Shown one piece after another: positions 8,434 through 16,760 of a DNA stretch of 64,000 nt. Below the pieces are notes generated by a model. It made no database searches and was not told the origin of the DNA. It saw only the letters and a list, made by a program, of their open reading frames with translations. This stretch comes from Clostridia bacterium (GTDB taxonomy: Bacteria; Bacillota; Clostridia; Oscillospirales; Acutalibacteraceae). Positions within the stretch are counted from its first letter, which is position 1. Each line of letters begins with the position of its first letter. The stretch covers positions 17,016 to 81,015 of the forward strand of contig CAADUC010000107.1 of NCBI GenBank assembly GCA_900752115.1, given 5' to 3'. The translations under genes and the position numbers were made by a program.

Positions 8434-8850
8434 TCAGACGTTCTCAGCCAGGGAGCTCATGCCCTCGGGAAGCTCGGAAGCATCCGCGGAAACCAGAAGA
8501 GTAATCTTCACGTTGGACTCCTGAGCAAGAGTGTTGAGTCTCTCAGCAAAGCTCTTAAAAACAGTCATGTCCGTGCCAATAATCTTCAGCGTGGAATCAA
8601 TGAAAATATCGGTCACATCATAATCGCCAGCGCAAATGCCGCTGACAAAACCAAAGAACACGTCAGCGCCGGATACTTTATAGGCGTCGGTGTCAATCAG
8701 ACGAGCTTCATGGGGAAGATCATACGTCAGTTTGGAACCCTTTTCGATGACGATCACGTTGCCATTCGTGTTTTTCACAGCCTGGCTCGCGCGCTCAATC
8801 AGCTTCTTGGTTTTTCCGGATCCCTTTTTGCCAACAATCAGTGTAATCAT
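8434..8850 (-). CDS. small P-loop ATP-binding protein, function unknown
   Basis: 138 residues starting MITLIVGKKGSGKTKKLIE, a textbook Walker A motif (GKKGSGKT, residues 7-14). A Walker B-like DIFIDSTLKIIG lies near residue 80. There is no partner domain, so it is a minimal P-loop fold. Proteins of this type are common in Clostridia and sometimes mislabelled as PilT-like; no role can be assigned. ATG 8850 follows AAAAGGGGAG. It stands as a single gene between pgi and the rpmF operon with its own terminator. Confidence 0.85.
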   Translation of the reverse strand: MITLIVGKKGSGKTKKLIERASQAVKNTNGNVIVIEKGSKLTYDLPHEARLIDTDAYKVSGADVFFGFVSGICAGDYDVTDIFIDSTLKIIGTDMTVFKSFAERLNTLAQESNVKITLLVSADASELPEGMSSLAENV

Positions 8851-8906
8851 TTGGAAACTCCCCTTTTTATTTATTTCCGCAGTAAATACGGAGGGTTTTT
8901 CAATTC

Positions 8907-10247
8907 TTATTTCCCGAGTCTCTTTTCCAGAGCTTCTTTTTCCGACTCATAGCCGGGCTTGCCGAGCAGAGCGAACATATTCTTCTTATAGCTTTCCACA
9001 CCGGGCTGATCGAACGGATTTACCCCCATCATATATCCGGAAATGGCACAGGCTTTTTCAAAGAAGTAAATCAGATATCCCAGGGTCTGCTCAGAAAAAT
9101 CGGGAGCATGCAGCACGATATTCGGAACACCGCCGTCGGTATGGGCCAGCACGGTTCCCTCAAACGCTTTTTCGTTCACAAATGCCATGGACTTGCCCTC
9201 GAGGAAATTAAGGCCGTCGACATTCTCGGGATCATTGCCGATGAAGATATCCTTTTTCGCCTTGTCAAAGAGCACAACGGTCTCAAAGAGAGAGCGGCGG
9301 CCCTGCTGAATATACTGGCCCATGGAATGCAGATCCGTGGAGAACACAACGGACGCCGGGAACAGGCCCTTGTTATCCTTGCCCTCACTCTCACCGAAGA
9401 GCTGCTTCCACCACTCGTTCATCATCGTAAAAGCAGGCTCATAGCTGACGAGAATCTCCGTCTCTTTCCCCTTGCGGTACAGGATGTTGCGGGCGGCAGC
9501 ATAGCGATAGCAGTCGTTTACAGCAAGATCCGGATTAGCAAGCTCCGTCTGTGCCTGCTGTGCACCGGCCATGAGCGCATCGATATCAGCGCCCGCGACG
9601 GCGATCGGCAGAAGACCGACGGCGGTGAGAACGGAATAACGGCCACCAACGTCGTCCGGAACAACGAACGTCTCATAGCCTTCCTTCGTAGCCAACTGCT
9701 TCAGAGTACCCTTTGCTTTGTCCGTAGTGCAGTAAATACGCTTTCTGGCCTCTTCCTTGCCATATTTCTTCTCAAGAAGCTCGCGCAGCACACGGAAAGC
9801 GATAGCAGGCTCCGTGGTCGTACCGGACTTGGAGATCATGTTGATGGAGACGTCGCGTCCCTCGCAAAGCTCCAGAATCTCAGCCAGCGCCGTGGAACTG
9901 ATGCTGTTTCCGGTGAAATAAATGTCCGGCGTATCTTTCTTGAGCGTATTATAGTTTGGAGACTTCAGAAACTCAATCGCAGCGCGGGCGCCCAGATATG
10001 AACCGCCAATACCAATCACGATGAACACGTCGGTATCCGACTGAATCTTCTTGGCAGCCGCCTTAATGCGGGCAAACTCCTCCTTGTCATAGTCTGTAGG
10101 GAGCGTAACCCAGCCGATAAAATCATTGCCCAGACCTGTGCCGTTATGCAGCGTGTCATGCGCAAGCTTCACCTGCGGCGCGATTGCCTGAAACTCATTA
10201 TCATTCAGAAAGCTGGAAAGGTGTTTGACATCCACCTTAATCGCCAT
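8907..10247 (-). CDS. pgi: glucose-6-phosphate isomerase
   Basis: 446 residues, the short Firmicutes form. It interconverts glucose-6-P and fructose-6-P in glycolysis. Visible motifs are [18 protein letters not shown] near residue 78, [14 protein letters not shown] near residue 140, and [10 protein letters not shown]. The ATG at 10247 is preferred to one six bases earlier, because the earlier ATG lies one base after AGGAGG while this one has the usual seven. It is a single gene with its own promoter. Confidence 0.98.
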   Translation of the reverse strand: MAIKVDVKHLSSFLNDNEFQAIAPQVKLAHDTLHNGTGLGNDFIGWVTLPTDYDKEEFARIKAAAKKIQSDTDVFIVIGIGGSYLGARAAIEFLKSPNYNTLKKDTPDIYFTGNSISSTALAEILELCEGRDVSINMISKSGTTTEPAIAFRVLRELLEKKYGKEEARKRIYCTTDKAKGTLKQLATKEGYETFVVPDDVGGRYSVLTAVGLLPIAVAGADIDALMAGAQQAQTELANPDLAVNDCYRYAAARNILYRKGKETEILVSYEPAFTMMNEWWKQLFGESEGKDNKGLFPASVVFSTDLHSMGQYIQQGRRSLFETVVLFDKAKKDIFIGNDPENVDGLNFLEGKSMAFVNEKAFEGTVLAHTDGGVPNIVLHAPDFSEQTLGYLIYFFEKACAISGYMMGVNPFDQPGVESYKKNMFALLGKPGYESEKEALEKRLGK

Positions 10248-10286
10248 ATTCATTCCTCCTAATTTAGCATGAAATATTGTATCTTC

Positions 10287-10315
10287 ATTTTACACTAAAT
10301 CAGGAGCATTTGCAA
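10287..10315 (-). promoter_or_regulatory. sigma-A promoter for pgi
   Basis: TTGCAA (10315-10310), 17 bases, TAAAAT (10292-10287) on the minus strand, about 40 bases before the pgi start. Confidence 0.75.
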
Positions 10316-10512
10316 GGAATTGAGCTACAATTTATATTTTTTTCATTTCTCTCACTTCACCAGGCTGAGCCTGGGTCTCCGCCGCCGCCCCGGTCGGTGC
10401 TAATTCGCTCCCCACTGGGAAGCCGCACCGCATTTCGCGTCCTGTGCCCGGCCTTTTCTTTTGCTTTACCGCTCACGGCTGGAGCGATTTCTATTCTGTC
10501 GCCGCCGACCAG
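10316..10512. other. non-coding region between pgi and dacF
   Basis: GC-rich stretch with a perfect palindrome CCAGGCTGAGCCTGG (10361-10375) and a second GC-rich part ending GTGCCCGGCC followed by TTTTCTTTTG on the plus strand (about 10447-10465). No convincing coding frame and no RNA family recognised. Confidence 0.4.
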
Positions 10513-11658
10513 TTAAAAGCAAACCGTCGCGCGAAGCAAATACTGTAAAGCTGAGGAAAGCGTCAGCTCTTCCACCGCAGAAGCGGCGCAGACCGGGATT
10601 TCTGCCAGCGTTTCACCATCAAGCGTACAGGTAATTTTCCCCACTGTCTGCCCCTGTTCAACCGGGGCGGTCAGAAGTGTTTCCAGAACCGCTTCGCAGA
10701 CGACATCCCCCTCTCTTCCCTTTGGCACAACAACGCCGGGAATGGTTTCCGCGCTCACATCCACGGAATTGTTCATACCGCACTCCACCTCAATCGGATC
10801 AAGCGCAACAGGCGGCAAAGAAGGCACCGTCAGAGTCCATCCCGCGAAGCCGTAATCCAACAGAGCGGAAGCCGCGGAAAAACGGTTGTCAGTCGTGTCG
10901 CAGCCAAGCACTACCGCAATAAGGCTCATGCCATCCCGCTCGGCTGTCGCCGTCATACAGCTTCCCGCTTTTCCCGTGGTCCCGGTTTTCAGACCGGTGA
11001 TTCCGGAATACGTTTTGAGAAGCTTGTTGGTGTTGACGAGCTGAGTCTTTCCTCCCCGCAGCTCATCCATCCATACCTGCGTGTAATCGAAGATCTTCTC
11101 ATGCGCAATCAGTGCCCGCGACATCAGAGCAATGTCATAAGCCGTCGTTACATGTCCATCCTCGTCAAGTCCGTTACAGTTTTTGAATACGGTTTTGGTC
11201 ATACCAAGCTCCGCGGCACGTTCATTCATACGCTGAACAAAGGCCTCCTCGCTGCCGCAGAGGTGTTCCGCCAAAGCTACGGCCGCATCATTTGCGCTCA
11301 CAATCACCGTAGCCTTCAACAAATCATCCACACTCATCGTCTCACCCGGCTCCAGCCAGATGTCAGATCCACCCATCGAGGCTGCGTGCTCGCTGGCCGT
11401 AACCATATCCTCGAGATGAATCTGTCCGCTGTCAAGTCCCTCCATCACAAGCAGCAGGGTCATTACCTTTGTGATGGAGGCACAGGGCCGCTGTTCATGA
11501 GCGTTCTTTTCATACAGCACCTTCCCGGTAGATGCCTCCATCAAGACGGCTGAGGGAGCGGGAAGCTCACTGTCAGAAAGAGCCTGCACTCTTCCCGAAA
11601 ATGATACAATCGCCGTCACTGCCGCCAGCAGGCAAGCCGCAATTCTTTTTCCCTTCAT
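10513..11658 (-). CDS. dacF: D-alanyl-D-alanine carboxypeptidase (DacF/PBP5 family, S11)
   Basis: 381 residues. A signal peptide (KGKRIAACLLAAVTAIVSFS, cleavage near A-L-S) is followed by the serine enzyme domain: SITK (SxxK) in PCASITKVM, SAN in ATVIVSANDAAVAL, and KTGTTG in ITGLKTGTTGKAG. It trims the terminal D-Ala from peptidoglycan side chains outside the cell. The C-terminal PBP5-type domain (about 280-381) follows; no long membrane helix is seen at the end. ATG 11658 is chosen: the GTG three codons earlier is part of the ribosome site AGGAGGTG itself. It is a second S11 gene besides the fragment at the left edge. Confidence 0.95.
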   Translation of the reverse strand: MKGKRIAACLLAAVTAIVSFSGRVQALSDSELPAPSAVLMEASTGKVLYEKNAHEQRPCASITKVMTLLLVMEGLDSGQIHLEDMVTASEHAASMGGSDIWLEPGETMSVDDLLKATVIVSANDAAVALAEHLCGSEEAFVQRMNERAAELGMTKTVFKNCNGLDEDGHVTTAYDIALMSRALIAHEKIFDYTQVWMDELRGGKTQLVNTNKLLKTYSGITGLKTGTTGKAGSCMTATAERDGMSLIAVVLGCDTTDNRFSAASALLDYGFAGWTLTVPSLPPVALDPIEVECGMNNSVDVSAETIPGVVVPKGREGDVVCEAVLETLLTAPVEQGQTVGKITCTLDGETLAEIPVCAASAVEELTLSSALQYLLRATVCF

Positions 11659-11825
11659 TTCCGACACCTCCTAAATGATACATAGGTATGCGGAGAAAAA
11701 GTGAAAAAGACCGCGATATCCTCGCTGTGCGCCCCGGTATCCGGCAATCTCTTCCATCTTATCACCCAATGATATAATCTCTCTGCAGCACACGAGAAAA
11801 GATCTCCTGCAAAAACGGTATTGTA

Positions 11826-11877
11826 CAAAAACCGGAGCTGCTTTGAGCAAGGGACACTCAAAACAACCCCGGTTTTC
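11826..11877 (-). terminator. terminator of hisHF
   Basis: Twenty-base arms (11828-11847 and 11857-11876) pair along their whole length with a few G-T pairs, loop of nine, and five T on the minus strand. It can also stop transcription on the plus strand. Confidence 0.9.
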
Positions 11878-11949
11878 TTGTTTCACAATTTCTTTGCCGA
11901 CTGCGATTGTTTTCTTTAATTCTATAATTTCAGCAGAAATTCCCACCGG

Positions 11950-12708
11950 TTATCTTCGCACGGGAATTCCTTTTTCAGACAGATACTCCTTCAGCTGGGG
12001 AATGGTAATCTCTCCAAAATGGAACAGTGAGGCCGCCAGGACTGCATCAGCTTTCCCGATTGTAAACGCATCGGCAAAATGCTCCATGGCACCGGCGCCT
12101 CCGGATGCGATGACGGGAATACCGACACGCTCGGAAATGGCCGCCGTTAACTCCAGATCGTAACCTGTTTTCTGTCCGTCACAATCCATACTTGTCAACA
12201 GTATCTCACCCGCACCGCGGCGTTCCGCCTCCACCGCCCATTCTACGGCGTCGCGGCCCGTGTCAATTCGTCCCCCGTTGAGATAGACCGTCCACCCTCC
12301 CTGTGCGCACCGTTTCGCGTCAATCGCACAGACAACACACTGGCTGCCAAATTTATTTGCTGCTTCCGTGATCAATTCCGGATTTTTGAGTGCCGCAGAA
12401 TTCACGGACACCTTGTCCGCACCGGCGCGGAGCAAAACAGTGAAATCCTCCACGGAGCGGATACCGCCGCCAACCGTAAAGGGAATAAACACCTGCTGAG
12501 CCACGCGGGAAACAATGTCAATCATGGTTCCGCGCGCCTGGTGTGAAGCCAATATGTCGAGCAAAACCAGCTCATCGGCTCCCTGTCTGTCATACGCTGC
12601 GGCAGCCTCCACCGGATCGCCCGCATCCCGCAGATTCACAAAGCTCATACCCTTGACAACACGGCCGTCTTTCACGTCCAAGCAGGGAATAATTCGTTTC
12701 GCGTACAT
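11950..12708 (-). CDS. hisF: imidazole glycerol phosphate synthase, cyclase subunit
   Basis: 252 residues, (beta-alpha)8 barrel. It uses ammonia from HisH to turn PRFAR into imidazole glycerol phosphate plus AICAR. The catalytic aspartates are in [12 protein letters not shown] (start) and in [17 protein letters not shown]; phosphate loops TVGGGIRS and [11 protein letters not shown] are clear. AAGGAGGGGGAACG precedes the ATG. It follows hisH by 15 bases. No other his genes are in the window, so the rest of the pathway is elsewhere. Confidence 0.98.
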   Translation of the reverse strand: MYAKRIIPCLDVKDGRVVKGMSFVNLRDAGDPVEAAAAYDRQGADELVLLDILASHQARGTMIDIVSRVAQQVFIPFTVGGGIRSVEDFTVLLRAGADKVSVNSAALKNPELITEAANKFGSQCVVCAIDAKRCAQGGWTVYLNGGRIDTGRDAVEWAVEAERRGAGEILLTSMDCDGQKTGYDLELTAAISERVGIPVIASGGAGAMEHFADAFTIGKADAVLAASLFHFGEITIPQLKEYLSEKGIPVRR

Positions 12709-12723
12709 AGTCGTTCCCCCTCC

Positions 12724-13332
12724 TTACAGCAGAGCAGCAAAATTCTTCAGCATGGCAAGTCCCGTTTTTCCGCTCTTTTCCGGATGAAACTGAACGGCAT
12801 GGAGCGAACCGCGGCAGACAGCCGCATCAATGCAAACACCGTACTGCGTCTGTGCGGATACGATGGATGGATCATCCGCGTGCAGATAATAGGAGTGGAC
12901 AAAATATACGTACGGCTCTGCTTCCAGATCGGAAAACAAGCCTCCTGTCTGGCGCAGGGAAAGCGAATTCCAACCGATATGAGGGATCTTGAGTCCCTCG
13001 CCCGCCGGAATTCTGGCAATAGAGCCCTTCAGCACTCCAAGCCCCGGCACGCCGGGTGACTCCTCACTGCTCTCAAACAGCATCTGCAGGCCAAGACATA
13101 TCCCGAGAAACGGCCGATCCGAGGCGATAAAATCGCGGATCGGCTGCGTCATGTTCAAAGACTCCAAAGCCGCCATCGAGTCTCCGAATGCCCCCACACC
13201 GGGCAATACCGCTGCTTTCGCAGCAAGAAGCTCATTCGGATCCGACGTTACCTTGGTAGGAACGCCGATAAAATCGAACGCTTTCTTTACGCTCTGCAGA
13301 TTTCCCGCCCCATAATCAATAATTGCAATCAT
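12724..13332 (-). CDS. hisH: imidazole glycerol phosphate synthase, glutaminase subunit
   Basis: 202 residues, class I glutamine amidotransferase. It supplies ammonia to HisF. The triad is visible: the cysteine in FLGICLGLQMLFE, and the C-terminal VQFHPEKSG His/Glu. The N-terminus MIAIIDYGAGNLQSVKKAF is typical; 14 in-frame residues upstream are rejected because GGGGAGG lies just before ATG 13332. Forms a two-gene operon with hisF. Confidence 0.98.
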   Translation of the reverse strand: MIAIIDYGAGNLQSVKKAFDFIGVPTKVTSDPNELLAAKAAVLPGVGAFGDSMAALESLNMTQPIRDFIASDRPFLGICLGLQMLFESSEESPGVPGLGVLKGSIARIPAGEGLKIPHIGWNSLSLRQTGGLFSDLEAEPYVYFVHSYYLHADDPSIVSAQTQYGVCIDAAVCRGSLHAVQFHPEKSGKTGLAMLKNFAALL

Positions 13333-13400
13333 ATGGTCCTCCCCTTCTTTCCGCACGAACCAGACATCCGGCATGTTTGCACGGAATCAAGAATATAGCT

Positions 13401-13429
13401 ATTCTATCACGCTTTCAGCCTCATGGCAA
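13401..13429 (-). promoter_or_regulatory. sigma-A promoter for hisHF
   Basis: TTGCCA (13429-13424), 17 bases, TAGAAT (13406-13401) on the minus strand, about 65 bases before the hisH start. Confidence 0.7.
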
Positions 13430-13479
13430 CGAGCAGAAAAGCGTTTGGAGCGATTTCCCTGCAAATATAAAAAACAGGG

Positions 13480-13508
13480 TTGATATTGTTCTGTAACGGC
13501 TGTATAAT
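13480..13508 (+). promoter_or_regulatory. sigma-A promoter for mntP
   Basis: TTGATA (13480-13485), 17 bases, perfect TATAAT (13503-13508). The leader is only about 33 bases, too short for a manganese riboswitch. Confidence 0.85.
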
Positions 13509-13547
13509 TTAAAATTGTTGTCTTATTAAAACTGAATCTAGGAGCAG

Positions 13548-14147
13548 ATGAAAATGGATTACGTTTCCCTGGTTGGCATTGCCGTCGGTTTGTCTATGGA
13601 CGCCTTCGCTGTCTGCATTACCAACGGCGCTGTCTGTAAGCGAGAAAATGTGAATGCGCGCTTCGCGCTGCGTCTTGCGTTCAGCTTCGGTTTCTTTCAG
13701 GCTTTAATGCCCATGATCGGATGGCTGATCGGCAAAGCGGGCGAAAGCCTGATCTCCTCCATCGACCATTGGATCGCTCTTCTCCTGCTCTCTTATCTGG
13801 GAGGCCGGATGATTTATGAATCCGTGAAAAAACAGCGGTCCGGCGAACAGGAAGACTGTCGGGCAGACAATGTAAGCTTCCGAACGCTGATGGCTCTTTC
13901 CGTTGCGACAAGCATCGACGCTCTTGCTACCGGCCTGCTTCTTCCCTCCGCTGTGGGCGCTTATTCTCTCTCTCTGATGCTGCTCTCTGTTGGCACCATT
14001 GGACTCATCACCTTCTGCATCGGTTTCTGCGGCGTTTTTCTCGGAAAAACCTTCGGTATGCTAATCGCGGGTAAGGCTGAGATTCTCGGAGGCGTGGTTC
14101 TGATTGGAATCGGACTGAAAATTTTCATTGAGCATATGTTCCTCTGA
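13548..14147 (+). CDS. mntP: manganese efflux pump MntP
   Basis: 199 residues, six hydrophobic segments in two repeats of three, each with a conserved aspartate: VGLSMDAFAVCITNGA (residues about 13-28) and VATSIDALATGLLLP (near 120). This duplication is the hallmark of MntP (formerly DUF204), which exports Mn(II). Two ATGs lie two codons apart (13548, 13554) after GGAG; the second has better spacing, so the first two residues are uncertain. It has its own promoter and terminator. The DtxR-family regulators just downstream could respond to the same metal, but no palindrome like the one at 15747 is seen in the mntP promoter. Confidence 0.95.
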   Translation: MKMDYVSLVGIAVGLSMDAFAVCITNGAVCKRENVNARFALRLAFSFGFFQALMPMIGWLIGKAGESLISSIDHWIALLLLSYLGGRMIYESVKKQRSGEQEDCRADNVSFRTLMALSVATSIDALATGLLLPSAVGAYSLSLMLLSVGTIGLITFCIGFCGVFLGKTFGMLIAGKAEILGGVVLIGIGLKIFIEHMFL

Positions 14148-14174
14148 GTCCATAAAAGAAAATTTTGTATCCAG

Positions 14175-14207
14175 ACGGTACAGTCAGAAATGGCTGTACC
14201 GTTTTTT
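14175..14207 (+). terminator. terminator of mntP
   Basis: Perfect nine-base arms ACGGTACAG (14175-14183) and CTGTACCGT (14194-14202), then six T. Confidence 0.92.
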
Positions 14208-14371
14208 ACGTATACATCAAAAAAGATGTGTTTTTAAATTTGCTTTTAAAAAGGGCAACTGCTTTTTGTCTCCTCCCTGTAAAAATCAAACGGCCAGGAA
14301 CACCATTGCGTTTGGGCCTATTTTTATGAAGGAGAAAAACAGGTTGTCTGCTAAAAACAAAGAGGCACGGC

Positions 14372-14404
14372 AAAAAAGCTTGAACATAAAACATGTCCAA
14401 GCTT
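14372..14404 (-). terminator. terminator of tRNA-Leu(CAG)
   Basis: On the minus strand AAGCTTG-GACAT pairs with ATGTT-CAAGCTT, followed by six T. It begins eight bases after the tRNA 3' end. Confidence 0.85.
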
Positions 14405-14411
14405 AATCCAA

Positions 14412-14500
<89 letters not shown>

Positions 14501-14522
14501 ATTCACTTTTTACAGCTCCACT

Positions 14523-14551
14523 AGAATATCATATTTCCTATGCCATGTCAA
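14523..14551 (-). promoter_or_regulatory. promoter of tRNA-Leu(CAG)
   Basis: Perfect TTGACA (14551-14546), 17 bases, TATTCT (14528-14523) on the minus strand, 25 bases before the tRNA. Confidence 0.85.
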
Positions 14552-14703
14552 GAGTTTTTATTCCCAAATCATTGGATCAATTTATTTTGATTGGAATCCG
14601 AGGCGAAAAATCTGCCTGCATCCCATTTTCGTCCGCAGGCGGCAATGCATCATGGAAAGCGAAGGTTCCCTGAAAAGGACTGCGAACAAAGCATCGGAAA
14701 CGC

Positions 14704-14732
14704 TTGCAATGGAAATCAGGCTGTGATAAAAT
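14704..14732 (+). promoter_or_regulatory. sigma-A promoter for the DtxR-family gene at 14885
   Basis: TTGCAA (14704-14709), 17 bases, TAAAAT (14727-14732). Confidence 0.65.
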
Positions 14733-14884
14733 ATGAAAACTATTGATTGGTTGGTACACGCTGTCCAGCCCCTTGCCAAAGCACACAGGGCTTTAGAGGA
14801 GACACCGTGCAGACCTCCGACAAAGAGAGAGCAGAAAAAGCAATGCGGCTCCGGACCGTCAAACTCTCTCCTCGGGGAGAAGAT

Positions 14885-15280
14885 ATGGAAAGCGAGTTGA
14901 TTTCTTTGCAGATTCATGAGTCTGCCGAAAACTATCTGGAAACCATTTTGGTTCTGACACGCCGGAATGGGCATGTCCGTTCCATTGATATTGCGAGCGA
15001 GCTGTCCTTCTCCAAACCAAGCGTCAGCGTAGCCATGAAAAATCTTCGAACCAATGGATATATCGCTGTCGATGGCGATGGGTATATCACCCTTTTGGAA
15101 AAAGGGATGGAGATCGCCGAAAAAATTTACGAGCGCCATACCTTGATTTCTGACTGGCTGATTCGTCTCGGTGTAGATCCGCAGATCGCTGCAGAGGATG
15201 CCTGCCGGATCGAACATGTTATCAGTGAAGAATCCTTTGAAGCCATCAAATCGCACGCATCTGTCCGCGCTGAAACTTGA
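14885..15280 (+). CDS. DtxR/MntR-family metal-dependent regulator (first paralogue)
   Basis: 131 residues from ATG 14885 (GGGGAGAAGAT upstream); the frame is open further up but that part lacks family similarity. An N-terminal winged helix (residues about 10-70, with ELSFSKPSVSVAMKNLRTNG as the recognition helix region) is followed by the dimer/metal domain with YERHTLISDWL and DACRIEHVISEESFEAI. The C-x-x-E-H in that last motif matches the primary iron site of DtxR rather than MntR, which has E-x-x-E-H; the N-terminal ligand position reads ENYLE instead of DYLE. There is no SH3-like domain, as in MntR. The C-terminal tail is short. Likely senses Fe(II) or Mn(II); target unknown. Confidence 0.85.
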   Translation: MESELISLQIHESAENYLETILVLTRRNGHVRSIDIASELSFSKPSVSVAMKNLRTNGYIAVDGDGYITLLEKGMEIAEKIYERHTLISDWLIRLGVDPQIAAEDACRIEHVISEESFEAIKSHASVRAET

Positions 15281-15292
15281 CCTCATGTCCAG

Positions 15293-15328
15293 CGGCGTTT
15301 TCCATCCGGGAAAACGCCGTTTTTATTT
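15293..15328 (+). terminator. terminator after the first DtxR gene
   Basis: Arms CGGCGTTTTCC (15293-15303) and GGAAAACGCCG (15309-15319), then TTTTTATTTTTT. It overlaps the stop region of the convergent second DtxR gene. Confidence 0.88.
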
Positions 15329-15715
15329 TTTCGCGGACTCCATTCCAATCTCCTGTTCAAGCAGAAACTTTTTCAGCGCCTCGAAGCTTTCCTCGCTGAT
15401 TGCATGCTCCATCCTGCATGCATCACGCAGGGCTGTTTCCCGGTTAACGCCGAGCGCAGTGAAAAGATCGGAAAAAAGGAGATGCCTTTCATAAACAGTT
15501 TCCGCAATCCGTCTCCCCTTTTCCGTCAACCGGATAGTACGCCGCCCATCCATACTGATATAGCCCGCTTCTTCAAGATGACGCATCGCGATGCTGACAC
15601 TTGCTTTCGAAACGCCAAGCTCAGCTGCGACGTCTACGGAACGCACGGCGCCTTTTCTGTTTTGAATCACAAGAACGGTTTCCAAATAATCTTCGCCTGA
15701 CTGCATCAGCTTCAA
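15323..15715 (-). CDS. DtxR/MntR-family metal-dependent regulator (second paralogue)
   Basis: 130 residues, clearly paralogous to the gene it faces: GEDYLETVLVIQNRKGAVRS, LGVSKASVSIAMRHLEEAG, YERHLLFSDLF, DACRMEHAISEESFEAL. Here the N-terminal ligand motif is DYLE as in MntR, while the second motif keeps the DtxR cysteine (CRMEH), a mixed metal site. The frame is open to 15754, but TTG at 15715 has AGAGGTG five bases upstream and the family start (LMQSGEDYLE) fits it. A 16-base palindrome overlaps the expected transcription start, suggesting autoregulation. Confidence 0.85.
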   Translation of the reverse strand: MKLMQSGEDYLETVLVIQNRKGAVRSVDVAAELGVSKASVSIAMRHLEEAGYISMDGRRTIRLTEKGRRIAETVYERHLLFSDLFTALGVNRETALRDACRMEHAISEESFEALKKFLLEQEIGMESAKK

Positions 15716-15746
15716 CTCATCACCTCTTTTATTCTTACACATATTG

Positions 15747-15762
15747 GTTAGCAATAACTAAC
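15747..15762 (-). promoter_or_regulatory. palindromic operator candidate upstream of the second DtxR gene
   Basis: GTTAGCAATAACTAAC, an inverted repeat with GTTAG/CTAAC ends. DtxR/IdeR boxes contain the same TTAG...CTAA half-sites. It lies just downstream of the -10 at 15774-15779, where a repressor would block initiation. Confidence 0.55.
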
Positions 15763-15773
15763 TTTGTGTTATT

Positions 15774-15802
15774 ACCATATCACCTTTTCCATCCTTTGTC
15801 AA
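15774..15802 (-). promoter_or_regulatory. promoter for the second DtxR gene
   Basis: Perfect TTGACA (15802-15797), 17 bases, TATGGT (15779-15774) on the minus strand. Confidence 0.65.
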
Positions 15803-16025
15803 GACAATAAGCTCCATTCTGTATTCTCCCTGCTTCCTTCTTTCTGTGCCTTTCCCGTACGAAAACGAAGCAAATTAAGGAAAAAAATGATCGTTCCGAG
15901 TATAGATAGGTCAAAAAGACAGGCTGTTTCCCATCATTGATACAAGACATCGCACGGCATGAAAATATTTTTTGAGGATGAAAAAGCGCTGCTTTGTTTT
16001 TCATAAACTTTTTATGGAAAAGCTA

Positions 16026-16054
16026 TTGACACCTCCTTTAAACATGAATATAAT
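16026..16054 (+). promoter_or_regulatory. consensus promoter of the zinc/cadmium efflux operon
   Basis: Perfect TTGACA (16026-16031), 17-base spacer, perfect TATAAT (16049-16054). The operator lies directly after it. Confidence 0.92.
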
Positions 16055-16057
16055 ATC

Positions 16058-16077
16058 AATTGAACAGTTATTCAATT
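16058..16077 (+). promoter_or_regulatory. ArsR/SmtB-type operator
   Basis: AATTGAA-CAGTTA-TTCAATT, perfect seven-base inverted repeat with six bases between, matching the TGAA-N6-TTCA core of ArsR/SmtB operators. It covers the expected transcription start, so bound repressor would block the promoter until metal releases it. Confidence 0.85.
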
Positions 16078-16096
16078 ATTCACAGGAGGCGTTCTC

Positions 16097-16456
16097 ATGG
16101 AAACAGAAGAGAAAAAAGTTCCGGATAATGAACCATCCGAAAGCGAAGCCCTTACACGAACGCGGGAAAGCCTGCCGGATGACGAAGTACTCTACGATCT
16201 TGCAGAATTGTTTAAGGTATTTGGCGATACCACACGCGTCAAAATTCTATATGCTCTGTTTGAAAGTGAACTCTGTGTAAACGACATTGCTCAGTGCCTG
16301 AACACAACCCCTTCCGCTGTCAGCCATCAGCTGAGGATCCTTAAAGGATGTAAGCTGGTACGGTTTCGCCGTGAAGGAAAAACCGTCTATTATGCGCTCG
16401 ACGATGACCATGTCCGCACCATGATCGCTTTGGGACTGGACCATATTTCGGAATAA
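16097..16456 (+). CDS. ArsR/SmtB-family metal-sensing repressor
   Basis: 119 residues. An acidic N-terminal extension (1-35) precedes the winged helix with VFGDTTRVKILYAL, ELCVNDIAQCLNTTPSAVSHQLRILKGCKLVR and the wing REGKTVYYALDD. The last helix reads DDDHVRTMIALGLDHISE: the D-x-H ... H-x-x-E pattern resembles the alpha-5 zinc site of CzrA/SmtB, while the CadC-type ELCVCDL is only half present (ELCVNDI). So zinc, with cadmium or lead possible, is the likely inducer. It is the first gene of the operon with the HMA protein (13 bases on) and the ATPase, and its operator sits in the promoter. Confidence 0.93.
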   Translation: METEEKKVPDNEPSESEALTRTRESLPDDEVLYDLAELFKVFGDTTRVKILYALFESELCVNDIAQCLNTTPSAVSHQLRILKGCKLVRFRREGKTVYYALDDDHVRTMIALGLDHISE

Positions 16457-16469
16457 GGAGACGAACACC

Positions 16470-16685
16470 ATGAAAAAGAAATTCAAGATCGAAGTGGACT
16501 GCGCCAACTGTGCTGCCAAGATGGAAAACGCTGTAAAAAAGATTGAAGGAGTCATCAGCGCTTCCATCAGTTTTATGGGACAACGCCTGGTGATTGAAGC
16601 GCCGGAAGAGCAATTCGATAACGTGATGAAGGAAGTCGTCAAAACCTGCAAGCGTGTGGAACCGGACTGCGAAATCTATTTATAA
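16470..16685 (+). CDS. free-standing heavy-metal-associated (HMA) domain protein
   Basis: 71 residues, a single ferredoxin-like HMA fold: KFKIEVDCANCAAKMENAV with the metal-binding CANC (residues 11-14), then ISASISFMGQRLVIEAP. P1B ATPases usually carry such a domain at their own N-terminus; the ATPase that follows starts directly with membrane segments, so this looks like the domain encoded as its own gene. It could hand metal to the pump or buffer it. It is followed by an AT-rich gap of 75 bases before the ATPase. Confidence 0.92.
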   Translation: MKKKFKIEVDCANCAAKMENAVKKIEGVISASISFMGQRLVIEAPEEQFDNVMKEVVKTCKRVEPDCEIYL

Positions 16686-16760
16686 AACAACACAATTAAC
16701 ACAATAATTTTCGTGGGCAGGCGTTGAATGAGCCTACCCATATTTTGGAGAGTGAATGAG

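Larger units (their letters stand above)
15716..16096. other. divergent regulatory region between the second DtxR gene and the zinc efflux operon
   Basis: Contains the DtxR promoter and palindrome on the minus strand and the ArsR-controlled promoter and operator on the plus strand, all listed separately. The centre (about 15805-16020) shows no gene or further element I can support. Confidence 0.55.

Noticed and set aside
10316-10512. SRP RNA, 6S RNA or RNase P RNA
   Set aside because: The hallmark conserved sequences of these RNAs are absent.
13509-13547. Manganese (yybP-ykoY) riboswitch before mntP
   Set aside because: The leader after the promoter is about 33 bases, far too short.
14582-15286. 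Minus-strand open frame of 234 codons
   Set aside because: Antisense to the first DtxR gene, which has clear family motifs and its own promoter.
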